Assembly (NCBI GenBank): GCA_946411635.1
Contig: CAMKES010000013.1
Location: 1-63,235, forward strand
Direction: 5' to 3'
DNA from: an uncultured Clostridia bacterium
Lineage (GTDB): Bacteria > Bacillota > Clostridia > Christensenellales > CAG-138
Length of the DNA: 63,235 nt
The notes beneath the pieces were generated by a model. It saw nothing but the letters and a program-made list of their open reading frames with translations. It ran no database searches and was not told the origin of the DNA. The position numbers and the translations under genes were made by a program. Shown here in pieces: positions 11,854 through 19,702 of the stretch; positions within the stretch are counted from its first letter, which is position 1; every line of letters starts with the position of its first letter.

Positions 11854-13656
11854 ATGAAGGAAAAAGAGTTTTATCATGCGGCCTTGAACGGCAGCCTTTT
11901 GAACGGAAAACAACTCAAGCGGCGGATCGACGCGGCGGTCGGAAGAACCGCAGCGAAACGTCCGGCGGCCGCGCAATCGAACGAACGGCGTCCCACGATG
12001 CGTATGTGGATTGCGGTTCCCGCAGCGGCGGCGCTGCTGCTTGTAACACTCGGCGTCGGCGCGTTCGTGATCGCGCGAAACGTGCATCTCGGCGACGGCA
12101 TGATCGCCGCGCAGCCGACGGAACAAACCAATGCGATACCCTCCGAGACGCCGACGGAGCAGCCGCTGATCCTTGCGGAGTCGCATTGCATCTATGGGAT
12201 TCCGGCAGGAACGGACACGACGCCGCCGAAGACGCCGGAAAACGAGAAGCTTACGGATACGCTCAAAAACGCGCTGAACGATCCGTCGTGCGGCGAAACG
12301 GTCGATCTTTTGGTCTGGTTTAAAGATACGGGCACCGACGACACCGTCGCGGAGCAGCTGCGGTCCCGGTATCCGGAACTGTACGATGCCTGGCGGAATG
12401 CGAAACAGAGTGATCCGGACCTTCTTGATCAGGCGATCGGCGTCAAGCGTGACCTATACGCCGCATATTACATGCAGAAGAACGATGCGATTCTTTCGCG
12501 GCTGATCGGCAACGGCAGCGTCCTGTTCGTCTCGCAGTATGCGCCGATGGCGATCGTGAGCGTGCCGGTTTCGTCCGTTGCCGCGATCGCGGACGACGAC
12601 GACGTATCGTGCGTCGACCGGTTCGAAAACCGCTCCTCCGAGCCTTCCGGAACGGATGCGGAATGGTACGGTCTCAAAACGAACGTGACCGATCTTTCGG
12701 CAACGGCGGCGTCGGTGCGCTGGACGACCGAGCTTCGGCTTCCGAAGGGCGGTGAGGACGGAAATCCGTTTGAAGAGCGTGCGCATCTCCTGCGCGGCAC
12801 CGCGCGCTGTTTCTTCAACGTCGAGGGCGGCATGAATACGCCGGACGCGGGCGCGACGATCGACTTCGTTTCTCCGGGCGAGATCACCTATGCCGAGGAG
12901 GACAGCGAATGGGTGGCGCGCATCCCGTACATCTGCGCACTCCCGGAGGTCTATCCGGACTGGCCCGCCGCGCTGCCGACGGGCGGCGAGGTGACGATCC
13001 GATGCGGCGCTTCGCTTTTAAGAACGGAACCGTACGCGCCTGAGACCGGCGAAGCGTACGCGGATACGACGATCCTCATTGTGCAGCAGACGTTCACGTT
13101 CGATGCGGACAGACTTCTGCACGTTGCAGACCCGGTACACGTCGCGGTGCCGCTGTCCGGCGCGTACGTCCTCTCCGTGCATACGGGAACGGGATTTCGG
13201 AACGAGCGCGTGAACCTCGACGGCGTGACGCTGGATGCCGAGATTCACTATACCGAGCAGGGCGTCTTCGTAATCCTTTCGATCAAGGAACCCGGCGCGC
13301 TTTCGGAAGCGCAGCAGACCGCGCTGTATGCGGCGATCAACGGCGGACCAGACGGAGGAGCGCTCAAGGCGGGCGCCCGTGCGCTTCGCACGGACAAAGC
13401 GGTTCGCGTTTCCGGCATGATCCGCGTGTTCTGGGGCGCGACGAATCTCAGTCGCCTCGAGATCGACGTAAAGCCGGAGGAGTATGAAACGGCGGAAGGT
13501 GTGGAACTTACGATCTTTGCCGTATATGCGACCGGCGCGGTCGGACAGGAACCGCGCGACGACTGGTCGTGGGATGTTTCGGAAGGGAACCTTCCGGAAC
13601 TGATGACGGCAGATCGGGAACTTGCGAAGATCGAGATCCCGCTGCCGAAGCGGTAA
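11854..13656 (+). CDS. One-pass membrane protein, probable anti-sigma partner with large extracellular domain
   Basis: A 600-residue protein with ~50 cytoplasmic residues, one membrane segment (about 51-74) and ~525 residues outside. Its position 10 bases after the ECF sigma gene, and this topology, suggest an anti-sigma or signal-transmitting role. The cytoplasmic part has no cysteines, so it is not a zinc-containing anti-sigma domain. The outer part starts with a Thr/Pro/Glu-rich linker and has no family I recognise. It includes a segment resembling protease-inhibitor or propeptide folds (sequence around VDLLVWFKDTGTDD) and later beta-rich sequence. ATG 11854 was preferred over an in-frame codon at 11809 inside the sigma gene. 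Confidence 0.7.
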   Translation: MKEKEFYHAALNGSLLNGKQLKRRIDAAVGRTAAKRPAAAQSNERRPTMRMWIAVPAAAALLLVTLGVGAFVIARNVHLGDGMIAAQPTEQTNAIPSETPTEQPLILAESHCIYGIPAGTDTTPPKTPENEKLTDTLKNALNDPSCGETVDLLVWFKDTGTDDTVAEQLRSRYPELYDAWRNAKQSDPDLLDQAIGVKRDLYAAYYMQKNDAILSRLIGNGSVLFVSQYAPMAIVSVPVSSVAAIADDDDVSCVDRFENRSSEPSGTDAEWYGLKTNVTDLSATAASVRWTTELRLPKGGEDGNPFEERAHLLRGTARCFFNVEGGMNTPDAGATIDFVSPGEITYAEEDSEWVARIPYICALPEVYPDWPAALPTGGEVTIRCGASLLRTEPYAPETGEAYADTTILIVQQTFTFDADRLLHVADPVHVAVPLSGAYVLSVHTGTGFRNERVNLDGVTLDAEIHYTEQGVFVILSIKEPGALSEAQQTALYAAINGGPDGGALKAGARALRTDKAVRVSGMIRVFWGATNLSRLEIDVKPEEYETAEGVELTIFAVYATGAVGQEPRDDWSWDVSEGNLPELMTADRELAKIEIPLPKR

Positions 13657-13670
13657 CGGAACATCACAGT

Positions 13671-13706
13671 AAAAAGCAGGAGCGTCAAACAGCGCTTCTG
13701 CTTTTT
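13671..13706 (+). terminator. Terminator of the first ECF pair
   Basis: The stem AAGCAGGAGCG / CGCTTCTGCTT has one G-T pair and is followed by six T, just after the stop at 13656. Confidence 0.8.
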
Positions 13707-13757
13707 TGCAACCAAACACAAAGAAGCGAGGTATTTCGGGAAAGAGCGCAGGGACTC

Positions 13758-13786
13758 TTTGCAAGGCGACGGAAACGTGCTATACT
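13758..13786 (+). promoter_or_regulatory. Promoter of the YARHG operon, leaderless geometry
   Basis: TTTGCA, a 17-base spacer, TATACT, then 7 bases (GGGGAGT) to ATG 13794. A start point at the normal distance would fall on the ATG, leaving the GGGGAG outside the mRNA. Confidence 0.55.
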
Positions 13787-13793
13787 GGGGAGT

Positions 13794-15050
13794 ATGAAAA
13801 CGGGGAACGGTGAAAAAAGCGTCAAACGCAGAATACGGCTTCTTTGGATCGCATCCGGGATCGTGCTCGGACTGACGGTCCTGATCGCCGCGCTTTCCTG
13901 TACGCGGAGATCCGCCGCCGTGATCGATCTCAAAAACTACGTGAACGTCGGCACGGACGCGGGCGGCAACCCCGCGGTGCTGCTGGACGTGGACGCGATC
14001 CTGAACGACCTGCACCTTCCGAACCCGAACCGACCCGGCGTGAACGCCGAGGATTATCCGGAGGTGTATGCGCTCTGTACGGCGAAGATGCATCTCACGC
14101 CGCTGGACGACGAGCACATGCGCGTGACGATCGAGGCGGACACCGAAACGCTCGAAGCATACGGGATCCGCTTTGCCGAAACGACGTGGGAACAGCAGAT
14201 CAAGGGCTTCGTCGAGGGCGCGACGCCCACGCCCGTTCCGCTGCCGCCGACCGCGACGCCCGCGCCGCCCGCCACGCCCGATCCGGATGCGGAAGACGGG
14301 TACCTTACCTCGCTGCTGGATGCGAACGGAAACGGCCTGAACCTGCGCGCCGTATGCGAAGCGGTGCACAGCGAGCGAGATTCTTTGTGCAACGAGTTGT
14401 TCGGAAACAATTATGACACAACTAAGACGCAAACGGCGTTTATAGTATTTACAGGCGGACGGCACAGAAATCTGTACCGTGCGAGCTACACCGCCGTCTT
14501 CCGTCCCGACGAAAACACGGAGCCGTTCACGCTCTGGTTCACGGTCGACATTTACGACCTGTACCGTTCGGAGGGAAGGATCCTGTTCGGCGCGATCGAC
14601 GTTTCCATCTGCGAAAGCGAGGAGGAGAGCCGGCGCATGCCGTCCAACGGGACCGTGACGAAGCTTTCGGGCGGCGGCGTGCGCGTCGACGGCAGACCCG
14701 GGTTCGATCTCAACGGATTCGTGCGGTTCCCCGGTCAGCCGACGAGCTACCGCCTGGCGAACGGCGTGTACTGGTCGCCGACGTACGACGCGCTGACGGA
14801 GGACATGATCTGGAGCCTGACCGCCGTGGACGGGCACTCGCTCGCAAACCTGCTGCGCTATGCCCGAAAGGAGATCTACGCGCGCTATTACGTCGCGTTC
14901 GATCCGAAAACGGAGCGTGAATTCAATGAACATTACCGGTCGTACGACTGGTATGAGCCGAAGGATCCGGACCTGTCCGGACGGATGACGGAGACGGAGC
15001 GCAATAATATTCGCCTGCTCCGCGAAATTCAATCGCTGATCGAGAAATAA
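13794..15050 (+). CDS. Membrane-anchored YARHG-domain protein 1
   Basis: A 418-residue protein anchored by one N-terminal membrane segment (about residues 16-35), the rest probably outside. After the anchor comes a ~100-residue module (VIDLKNYVNV ... LDVDAILNDL ... ending TTWEQQ), then a Pro/Thr linker (about 143-162) and a beta-rich middle domain. The C-terminal segment (about 350-395: LLRYARKEIYARYY, then YDWYEPKD) matches the YARHG domain pattern. That domain is common in surface proteins of Bacillota; its biochemical role is unsettled. First gene of a tight operon with 15061 and 15672, and paralogous to the latter. Its promoter ends 7 bases before the ATG. Confidence 0.75.
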   Translation: MKTGNGEKSVKRRIRLLWIASGIVLGLTVLIAALSCTRRSAAVIDLKNYVNVGTDAGGNPAVLLDVDAILNDLHLPNPNRPGVNAEDYPEVYALCTAKMHLTPLDDEHMRVTIEADTETLEAYGIRFAETTWEQQIKGFVEGATPTPVPLPPTATPAPPATPDPDAEDGYLTSLLDANGNGLNLRAVCEAVHSERDSLCNELFGNNYDTTKTQTAFIVFTGGRHRNLYRASYTAVFRPDENTEPFTLWFTVDIYDLYRSEGRILFGAIDVSICESEEESRRMPSNGTVTKLSGGGVRVDGRPGFDLNGFVRFPGQPTSYRLANGVYWSPTYDALTEDMIWSLTAVDGHSLANLLRYARKEIYARYYVAFDPKTEREFNEHYRSYDWYEPKDPDLSGRMTETERNNIRLLREIQSLIEK

Positions 15051-15060
15051 GGAGACGCAT

Positions 15061-15657
15061 ATGAAAACCATTCGAACCATTCTTGCGACCTTCGGGGTCA
15101 CGACGCTGATCTACGGGATCTTCGCGCTGGTCGCGATGCGCCTGAATCTGACGTTCACCGGACGGTCGATCTATCAGCTGTTCCGTGAGACCGGATTCGC
15201 CGCGCTTGTGATCGGGATCGGCTGCGTGCTTTCGTTCGTGATCATGACGGTGGCGATCGTATCGTTCCGCGACGACGGCGCGCGCAGAAAGCACGATCTC
15301 TTTGAAGACGAGGACGATGAGGAATTCCTCGAAGAGGAGACCGTTCCCGAGGAACGCGCCGAGGAAGCGGACGAAACGTGGTCGCCGGAGATCAAGCGCA
15401 AGCAGCGCAGAGCGCTGTTCGCGACCGACGAGCAGGAGGAGCCCGAACCGGACGAGGATCCGGAGGAAGCGTTCATGCGGCCCGAACCGCTGTTCCGTCC
15501 GGAGGAGCCGGAAGAGCCGGAAGAACCGGAAGAAGCGGAAGAGCCGGAAGAGCCGGAGGAGCGGAGACCGGAGCCCGGCATGAAGCGCTGCATCTACTGC
15601 GGCGGTCTGATCGACGACGACTCCGCGTTCTGCATCCATTGCGGAAAGCGCGTGTAA
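15061..15657 (+). CDS. Two-pass membrane protein with acidic repeats and C-terminal zinc ribbon
   Basis: 198 residues: two membrane segments (about 3-27 and 44-66), a strongly acidic Glu/Pro region built on a three-residue E-E-P or E-P-E repeat (about 80-170), and a C-terminal zinc ribbon (CIYCGG ... CIHC, about 178-194). The ribbon and tail are on the same side as the N-terminus, probably cytoplasmic. It lies 10 bases after the first YARHG gene and 14 before the second, each with a good ribosome site (AAGGAG, AAAGGAGGAA). It may serve as a scaffold or cytoplasmic contact for the two one-pass neighbours, which is inference. No family beyond the zinc ribbon was recognised. Confidence 0.7.
   Translation: MKTIRTILATFGVTTLIYGIFALVAMRLNLTFTGRSIYQLFRETGFAALVIGIGCVLSFVIMTVAIVSFRDDGARRKHDLFEDEDDEEFLEEETVPEERAEEADETWSPEIKRKQRRALFATDEQEEPEPDEDPEEAFMRPEPLFRPEEPEEPEEPEEAEEPEEPEERRPEPGMKRCIYCGGLIDDDSAFCIHCGKRV
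15499..15561 (+). repeat. 9-bp in-frame tandem repeat (Glu-Pro)
   Basis: Seven imperfect copies of CCGGAAGAG, encoding the PEE tripeptide run of the zinc-ribbon protein. Prone to slippage but kept in frame. Confidence 0.8.
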
Positions 15658-15671
15658 AGGAGGAACGGCTT

Positions 15672-17288
15672 ATGTCGAACAAAACGATCCGAAGAATGGT
15701 CGGCGGCATCGGCGCAGGGCTGATCCTTCTGATCTGCGCCGTGATCATCGGCATTTACGTGATGAGCGGACGGCAGCTGCAGCGCATCGACGTGCCGCAG
15801 TACGTGGACGTCACGCAGAACGAACAGGGCGAATACGAGTTCAAACTGAACGTCGACCGCATGATCTACGAGGAGCATCTCGTCAATCCGCCCGCGGACG
15901 CGCTCGACCGGTATCCGGAGATCGGCGCGCTGCAGTCGCTCGGGCTGAGAGTGGCGGAGCAGGGGGGCGAATACGTCTTCACGACGGTCACGTACGGCGA
16001 AGATCCCACCGCGGCCCTCAAAAAGGGCGGGATCAAACTGATCAATACGGAATGGTCGTGGACGAAGGAACAGGTCGCCGCGCGCGTCGGGAAAAACGCG
16101 CCGGAGAAGGAAACGGGCATTCTGGAATTCAAGGATTACGTCCGTATCCGGAAACGCGCGGACGGCAGCTTCACCGCGGAGCTCGATACCGTGAAAATGC
16201 TGATGGACGCAGGGATCGATCCCGCATCCGATTCGCTCGGCGCGCTGGCGATCCGAAGCCTCGGCGCGTCCTGCAGAAAAACGGACGACGGCTACCGGAT
16301 CGAAGCGACGAGCAACCGGCAGACGGTCATGGACGATCTGAAAAACGCGGGTTTGCGCGTTGTGAACACGGTCGTTACGTGGTCGGAGCAGGAAATGGAA
16401 GCGCATATCGGCGAGCTGACGCCGTACACGCCGGAAACGCAGGCGCCGGAAACGCAGGCGCCGGAAACGCAGGCGCCGGAAACGCAGGCGCCCGATACGA
16501 CCGCGCCCGAAACGGATGCGCCGACGACGCCGTCCGGCACGTTCAACGACGTGCCGGGTGCAACGCCCTCGACTACACCGACAACGCCGCAGCGCAACGC
16601 GAACGCAATCGATTCGCTGTACGGTTTCGATCAGACCGAAGTCCGCAAGGCGATCCGCGCGGCGAAGGAAACGCATTACGGCAGCCGGATGGAATCAAGC
16701 GAGGTGCGCTATAACTATTTCGGCGTCGGCAACTCGTCCGCGGATCACGGCAACGTCTTCCGCATCGTTTACGCGATCACGACGTCGACCGGAACGGAGT
16801 ATTTCATTGCGGACGTGTACGATCTGGAGCTCGAAACGGGTTATAAGGAGAGCGACGTGAATTTCCACACGGTGACCGACCGCAGAGAGGCGGGCAGCAC
16901 CGAGGATCTCCGGGATTACAAGATCTATACGCTCTCCGGCGGCAGCATGGTCTTTGCGGAAAACAAGGATAAGAGCCCGTTCGACAAGGACGGTCTCGTC
17001 ATGGCAAAGAGCCTGACCGAAACGCTGACGTACGACGAGCTGTGGGACATCCCGCAGACCGACGACATGACGCTTCTGCAGCTTCTGGGCTATGCGCGCA
17101 ACGAGATGTTCGCGCGCGGCGGACACAAGTTCGGCGATTCGAGCAATTACTATAAGTATTTCAGCAAGTTTGACTGGTACAAGCCGACGGGTTCGGTCAG
17201 CGCGGACGCGCTCGCCGCAAAGTATCCCGCGACGCAGAAGAACATCCTGACGATCAAGTTCCTCGAAAAACTGATCAAGGAAGGCTGA
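15672..17288 (+). CDS. Membrane-anchored YARHG-domain protein 2
   Basis: A 538-residue paralogue of the protein at 13794. One N-terminal membrane segment (about 13-33), then two copies of the ~100-residue module: IDVPQYVDV to WSWTKEQ (about 38-138) and LEFKDYVRI to TWSEQE (about 150-245). Next come four PETQA repeats and a Thr/Pro linker (about 254-305), a beta-rich domain, and a C-terminal YARHG domain (LLGYARNEMFARGG ... FDWYKP, about 475-515). ATG 15672 follows AAAGGAGGAACGG. Last gene of the three-gene unit, closed by the terminator at 17297. The shared repeat module suggests ligand binding or wall contact; the role is unknown. Confidence 0.75.
   Translation: MSNKTIRRMVGGIGAGLILLICAVIIGIYVMSGRQLQRIDVPQYVDVTQNEQGEYEFKLNVDRMIYEEHLVNPPADALDRYPEIGALQSLGLRVAEQGGEYVFTTVTYGEDPTAALKKGGIKLINTEWSWTKEQVAARVGKNAPEKETGILEFKDYVRIRKRADGSFTAELDTVKMLMDAGIDPASDSLGALAIRSLGASCRKTDDGYRIEATSNRQTVMDDLKNAGLRVVNTVVTWSEQEMEAHIGELTPYTPETQAPETQAPETQAPETQAPDTTAPETDAPTTPSGTFNDVPGATPSTTPTTPQRNANAIDSLYGFDQTEVRKAIRAAKETHYGSRMESSEVRYNYFGVGNSSADHGNVFRIVYAITTSTGTEYFIADVYDLELETGYKESDVNFHTVTDRREAGSTEDLRDYKIYTLSGGSMVFAENKDKSPFDKDGLVMAKSLTETLTYDELWDIPQTDDMTLLQLLGYARNEMFARGGHKFGDSSNYYKYFSKFDWYKPTGSVSADALAAKYPATQKNILTIKFLEKLIKEG
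16431..16490 (+). repeat. Four perfect 15-bp tandem repeats (PETQA)
   Basis: The unit CCGGAAACGCAGGCG is repeated four times without mismatch, in frame inside the linker of YARHG protein 2. Perfect identity at third positions suggests recent slippage. Confidence 0.95.
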
Positions 17289-17296
17289 GAAAAAGG

Positions 17297-17326
17297 AAAA
17301 TCCCCTGCAAAAGCAGGGGATTTTTT
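17297..17326 (+). terminator. Terminator of the YARHG operon
   Basis: The stem AATCCCCTGC / GCAGGGGATT has an AAAA loop and six T; it can also serve the minus strand unit ending at 17330. Confidence 0.9.
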
Positions 17327-17329
17327 CGT

Positions 17330-18076
17330 TCAGAGTTCCAGCGCGCGCTTCAGGGATTCCGGGATCCCGCGCGGACCGCGGACGGCATAGATGCCGAACG
17401 CTTCGCCGAGCAGCGCGAACGGGAACCGGTCGGGCGGATACCGCCTGAGAAGCCGGATCCGCATGACTCTTCTGATGGAAAGCGAACCGTCCCGAAAGGA
17501 ATACGGGAGATCGGTTTCCGTCACTTTGCAGCGGTAGCGGATCGCGGAAACGGGCGCCGCGACGTACAGATAGACCGTGTCGCCTTTTCGGATGCCCGCA
17601 CCCTGTTTCCAAAGGATCTCGTCGGCGGCGTCAAACGCGCGGTCCACGTCGTAATACTTCGGGTTCGCGGGCACGAGCCAGTCCTTCGGCGGGCGGATCT
17701 CCTTCTTTTTCGCGGCGGACGCGGTCGCACGGTAGCTCTCGTCCAGCGCGCGGCAAATGTCCTCGAACGGCACGGTGCCGTCCAGAAGGATCGAGATCCA
17801 GTTTCCTTTGTGCAGATGATATCCGGGATAATAGCCGGGCTGCTGCAGCAGAAGATCCATCAGGATCGGATCGGGAAGCTTTACGTTCAGCACGTCGACG
17901 ATGCCGCCTCGATCTTCGCCGAGCCGTTCGTACGGAATATTCATGATCAGCCCGAACCACTTTGGATGATCGGCATGGCGGAGGACCGCATAGTCCGGAA
18001 ACCGCATCCAGGGGTATTCGGGAGCGGTGCCGTTCCGCTTTTTGGCAAACGCAAGCAGTTTTTCCCGCAGGGACAT
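17330..18076 (-). CDS. YjbR/MmcQ-like protein fused to a PUA-like domain
   Basis: 248 residues in two parts. The N-terminal half (about 1-125: HPKWFGLIM, VDVLNVK, GYHLHKGNWISILLDG) fits the MmcQ/YjbR family, a CyaY-like DNA-binding fold of unclear role. The C-terminal half (about 130-225: DWLVPANPKYYDV, IRKGDTVYLYV) resembles EVE/ASCH-type PUA-like domains that bind modified nucleobases. ATG 18076 has GGAAGGAG upstream, inside the end of the M48 protease gene, whose stop is 2 bases beyond this start, so translation is probably coupled. Function unknown; a nucleic-acid role is inferred from the folds. Confidence 0.7.
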   Translation of the reverse strand: MSLREKLLAFAKKRNGTAPEYPWMRFPDYAVLRHADHPKWFGLIMNIPYERLGEDRGGIVDVLNVKLPDPILMDLLLQQPGYYPGYHLHKGNWISILLDGTVPFEDICRALDESYRATASAAKKKEIRPPKDWLVPANPKYYDVDRAFDAADEILWKQGAGIRKGDTVYLYVAAPVSAIRYRCKVTETDLPYSFRDGSLSIRRVMRIRLLRRYPPDRFPFALLGEAFGIYAVRGPRGIPESLKRALEL

Positions 18077-18077
18077 C

Positions 18078-19304
18078 TCAGGCTCCTTCCCGAAGACGGC
18101 GGATCGCCTCGATGCGCTGCGCGAGCGTCGGATGCGAATAGGTGAGCGCAACGAGCAGCGGAGAGGGGGACAGGTCCGAATAGTTCTGCTTCGCCAGTTT
18201 TTTGAGCCCGGAGATCAGCGCGTCACCGTACCCTTCCCTGACGGCATGCGCGTCGGCGCGGTATTCGGCGCGGCGCGAGAGCAGGTTGGTGAAAAGACCG
18301 AACAGCGGTGAGAAAAGCGCAAACTCCGCGCTCATGATCAGAATCAGTGCAAAGCCGTAGTTGACGTCGTCAAACCCGAACGCCGTAAACAGCGCGGGCG
18401 TACGCAGCGTCAGCCAGGCAAGCGTACCGAGGATCAGCATTTCCGCGAACGTCATCAGCTGGTTTTTCAGCGTATCTTTGTGCAGTCCGTGCCCGAGCTC
18501 GTGCGCGAAAACTGCGACGATCTCGTCGGTCGTCATGGTTTCGATGAGCGTGTCGTACAGAACGATCGTCTTCGTTTTGCCGAAGCCCGCAAAATACGCG
18601 TTCCCTTTCGTGGAACGGCGCGAGGCGTCCATTACATTGATTGCGCGCACACGGTAGCCGTTCTTTTCGAGCAGCGCGGTGATCCGCTCCTTGAGCTCGC
18701 CGTCCTCGAGCGGACGGAACTTGTTGAACAGCTTCGTGAAAAAGGGAAAAATGAAAGCAAAGAACAGGAGAAACAGCGTGGCAAATGCGGCAAACAGCAC
18801 GATCAGCCAGTCGCCGAAGCTTTGGTGCAGCCCTAAAAGCAGAGAACCGAGACCGGTCATCAATCCGAGACCCAGCAAAAACTGCTTGATATGATCGGTG
18901 AAAAACGTCCTGCCCGTCGTGCGGTTGAAGCCGTAACGCCCCTCGACCTTCATCGTGTCATACCAGTCAAACGGGATCGTGACGAGCGATGCAAGCGCCG
19001 TCAGCAGCACCGCCGCGAACATCCGGTTCCACGGATTTGCGGGAAACAGCGCGGCAAACGCGGCGTGCAGGTTGAAGACCAAAAGCAAAAGATCGACGGT
19101 GTATTCAACGGTACTGCGAAACAGACCGATACGGTTTTTGTCCGCCTTATAAAGAAGCTGCTTCCGGTACGTGTCCGCGTCGTAAACGTCTTTAACGCAC
19201 GGCGGGACGGGATTGTTCTTTGAGCGCATCGAAAGCCAATGCAGAAACAGCTCGTACAGCCAGGCGACGGTCACGGCCGCGATCACGGCGATTTTCCAGA
19301 CCAT
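18078..19304 (-). CDS. M48 family membrane metalloprotease (Ste24/HtpX-like)
   Basis: A 408-residue integral membrane zinc protease. The HELGH motif near residue 267 provides two zinc ligands and the catalytic Glu; a downstream Glu in SRRAEYRADAHA gives the third ligand. Several hydrophobic segments flank it (N-terminal, about 60-80, 100-115, 135-195, 285-335), as in Ste24-type proteases with KVEGRYGFN-like loops. It probably degrades or processes membrane proteins. ATG 19304 follows GGGAGGAA on the minus strand; an upstream GTG lies within the ribosome site. First gene of a two-gene unit with the YjbR-like fusion. Confidence 0.9.
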   Translation of the reverse strand: MVWKIAVIAAVTVAWLYELFLHWLSMRSKNNPVPPCVKDVYDADTYRKQLLYKADKNRIGLFRSTVEYTVDLLLLVFNLHAAFAALFPANPWNRMFAAVLLTALASLVTIPFDWYDTMKVEGRYGFNRTTGRTFFTDHIKQFLLGLGLMTGLGSLLLGLHQSFGDWLIVLFAAFATLFLLFFAFIFPFFTKLFNKFRPLEDGELKERITALLEKNGYRVRAINVMDASRRSTKGNAYFAGFGKTKTIVLYDTLIETMTTDEIVAVFAHELGHGLHKDTLKNQLMTFAEMLILGTLAWLTLRTPALFTAFGFDDVNYGFALILIMSAEFALFSPLFGLFTNLLSRRAEYRADAHAVREGYGDALISGLKKLAKQNYSDLSPSPLLVALTYSHPTLAQRIEAIRRLREGA

Positions 19305-19337
19305 AACGGTTCCTCCCACAGTCCATCGGATGGAAGA

Positions 19338-19366
19338 AGCATATCATACTTCGCGGCGCAAGGCAA
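19338..19366 (-). promoter_or_regulatory. Promoter of the M48 protease unit
   Basis: Minus strand TTGCCT, a 17-base spacer, TATGCT; 33 bases before ATG 19304. A moderate match. Confidence 0.5.
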
Positions 19367-19416
19367 GCGAATGCGCGATCCGAGGTAAAATCCGCGAAAA
19401 ACCGCGTTTTCGGGGC

Positions 19417-19445
19417 TTTACAAACCGGATCGTTTCAGATATAAT
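19417..19445 (+). promoter_or_regulatory. ileS promoter
   Basis: TTTACA, a 17-base spacer, TATAAT. Start expected near 19452, giving a ~250-base leader that carries a T-box. Confidence 0.8.
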
Positions 19446-19451
19446 AGTTCG

Positions 19452-19690
19452 GAAATCGTTGATCGGGACGAGTAGCGCTTCGGAAAACCCTCAGCGAGCC
19501 GCGTTCGGTGCAAGGCGGCGGCGGAACGAGCGTGAAGATCGCCCGGGAGTGGAACGGCGAAAGGCTTCGGCAGAGTAGCTCTTCCCGTATCCCCGCGTTA
19601 AGGGGCAATGAGCGGGCAGGGGAATCCCTGTCAACCGAGGTGGTACCGCGGAGATGAACTTCGTCCTCAACAGGACGGAGTATTTTATTT
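19452..19690 (+). promoter_or_regulatory. T-box leader controlling ileS (isoleucine)
   Basis: A tRNA-sensing antitermination leader. The T-box sequence GAGGTGGTACCGCGG lies near 19638-19652. A terminator stem (CTTCGTCCT / AGGACGGAG, 19658-19679) with a T-rich tail follows directly. In Stem I the segment GTGAAG-ATC-GCC puts an ATC (Ile) codon at 19538-19540 in the specifier position; the thrS leader has ACC in the same context. Uncharged tRNA-Ile would stabilise the antiterminator and allow ileS expression. Confidence 0.92.
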
Positions 19691-19702
19691 TTGGAGGAAA
19701 GC

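Noticed and set aside
16431-16490. Tandem repeat considered as a CRISPR-like array
   Set aside because: Units are contiguous 15-mers without spacers and in frame with a coding linker (PETQA).
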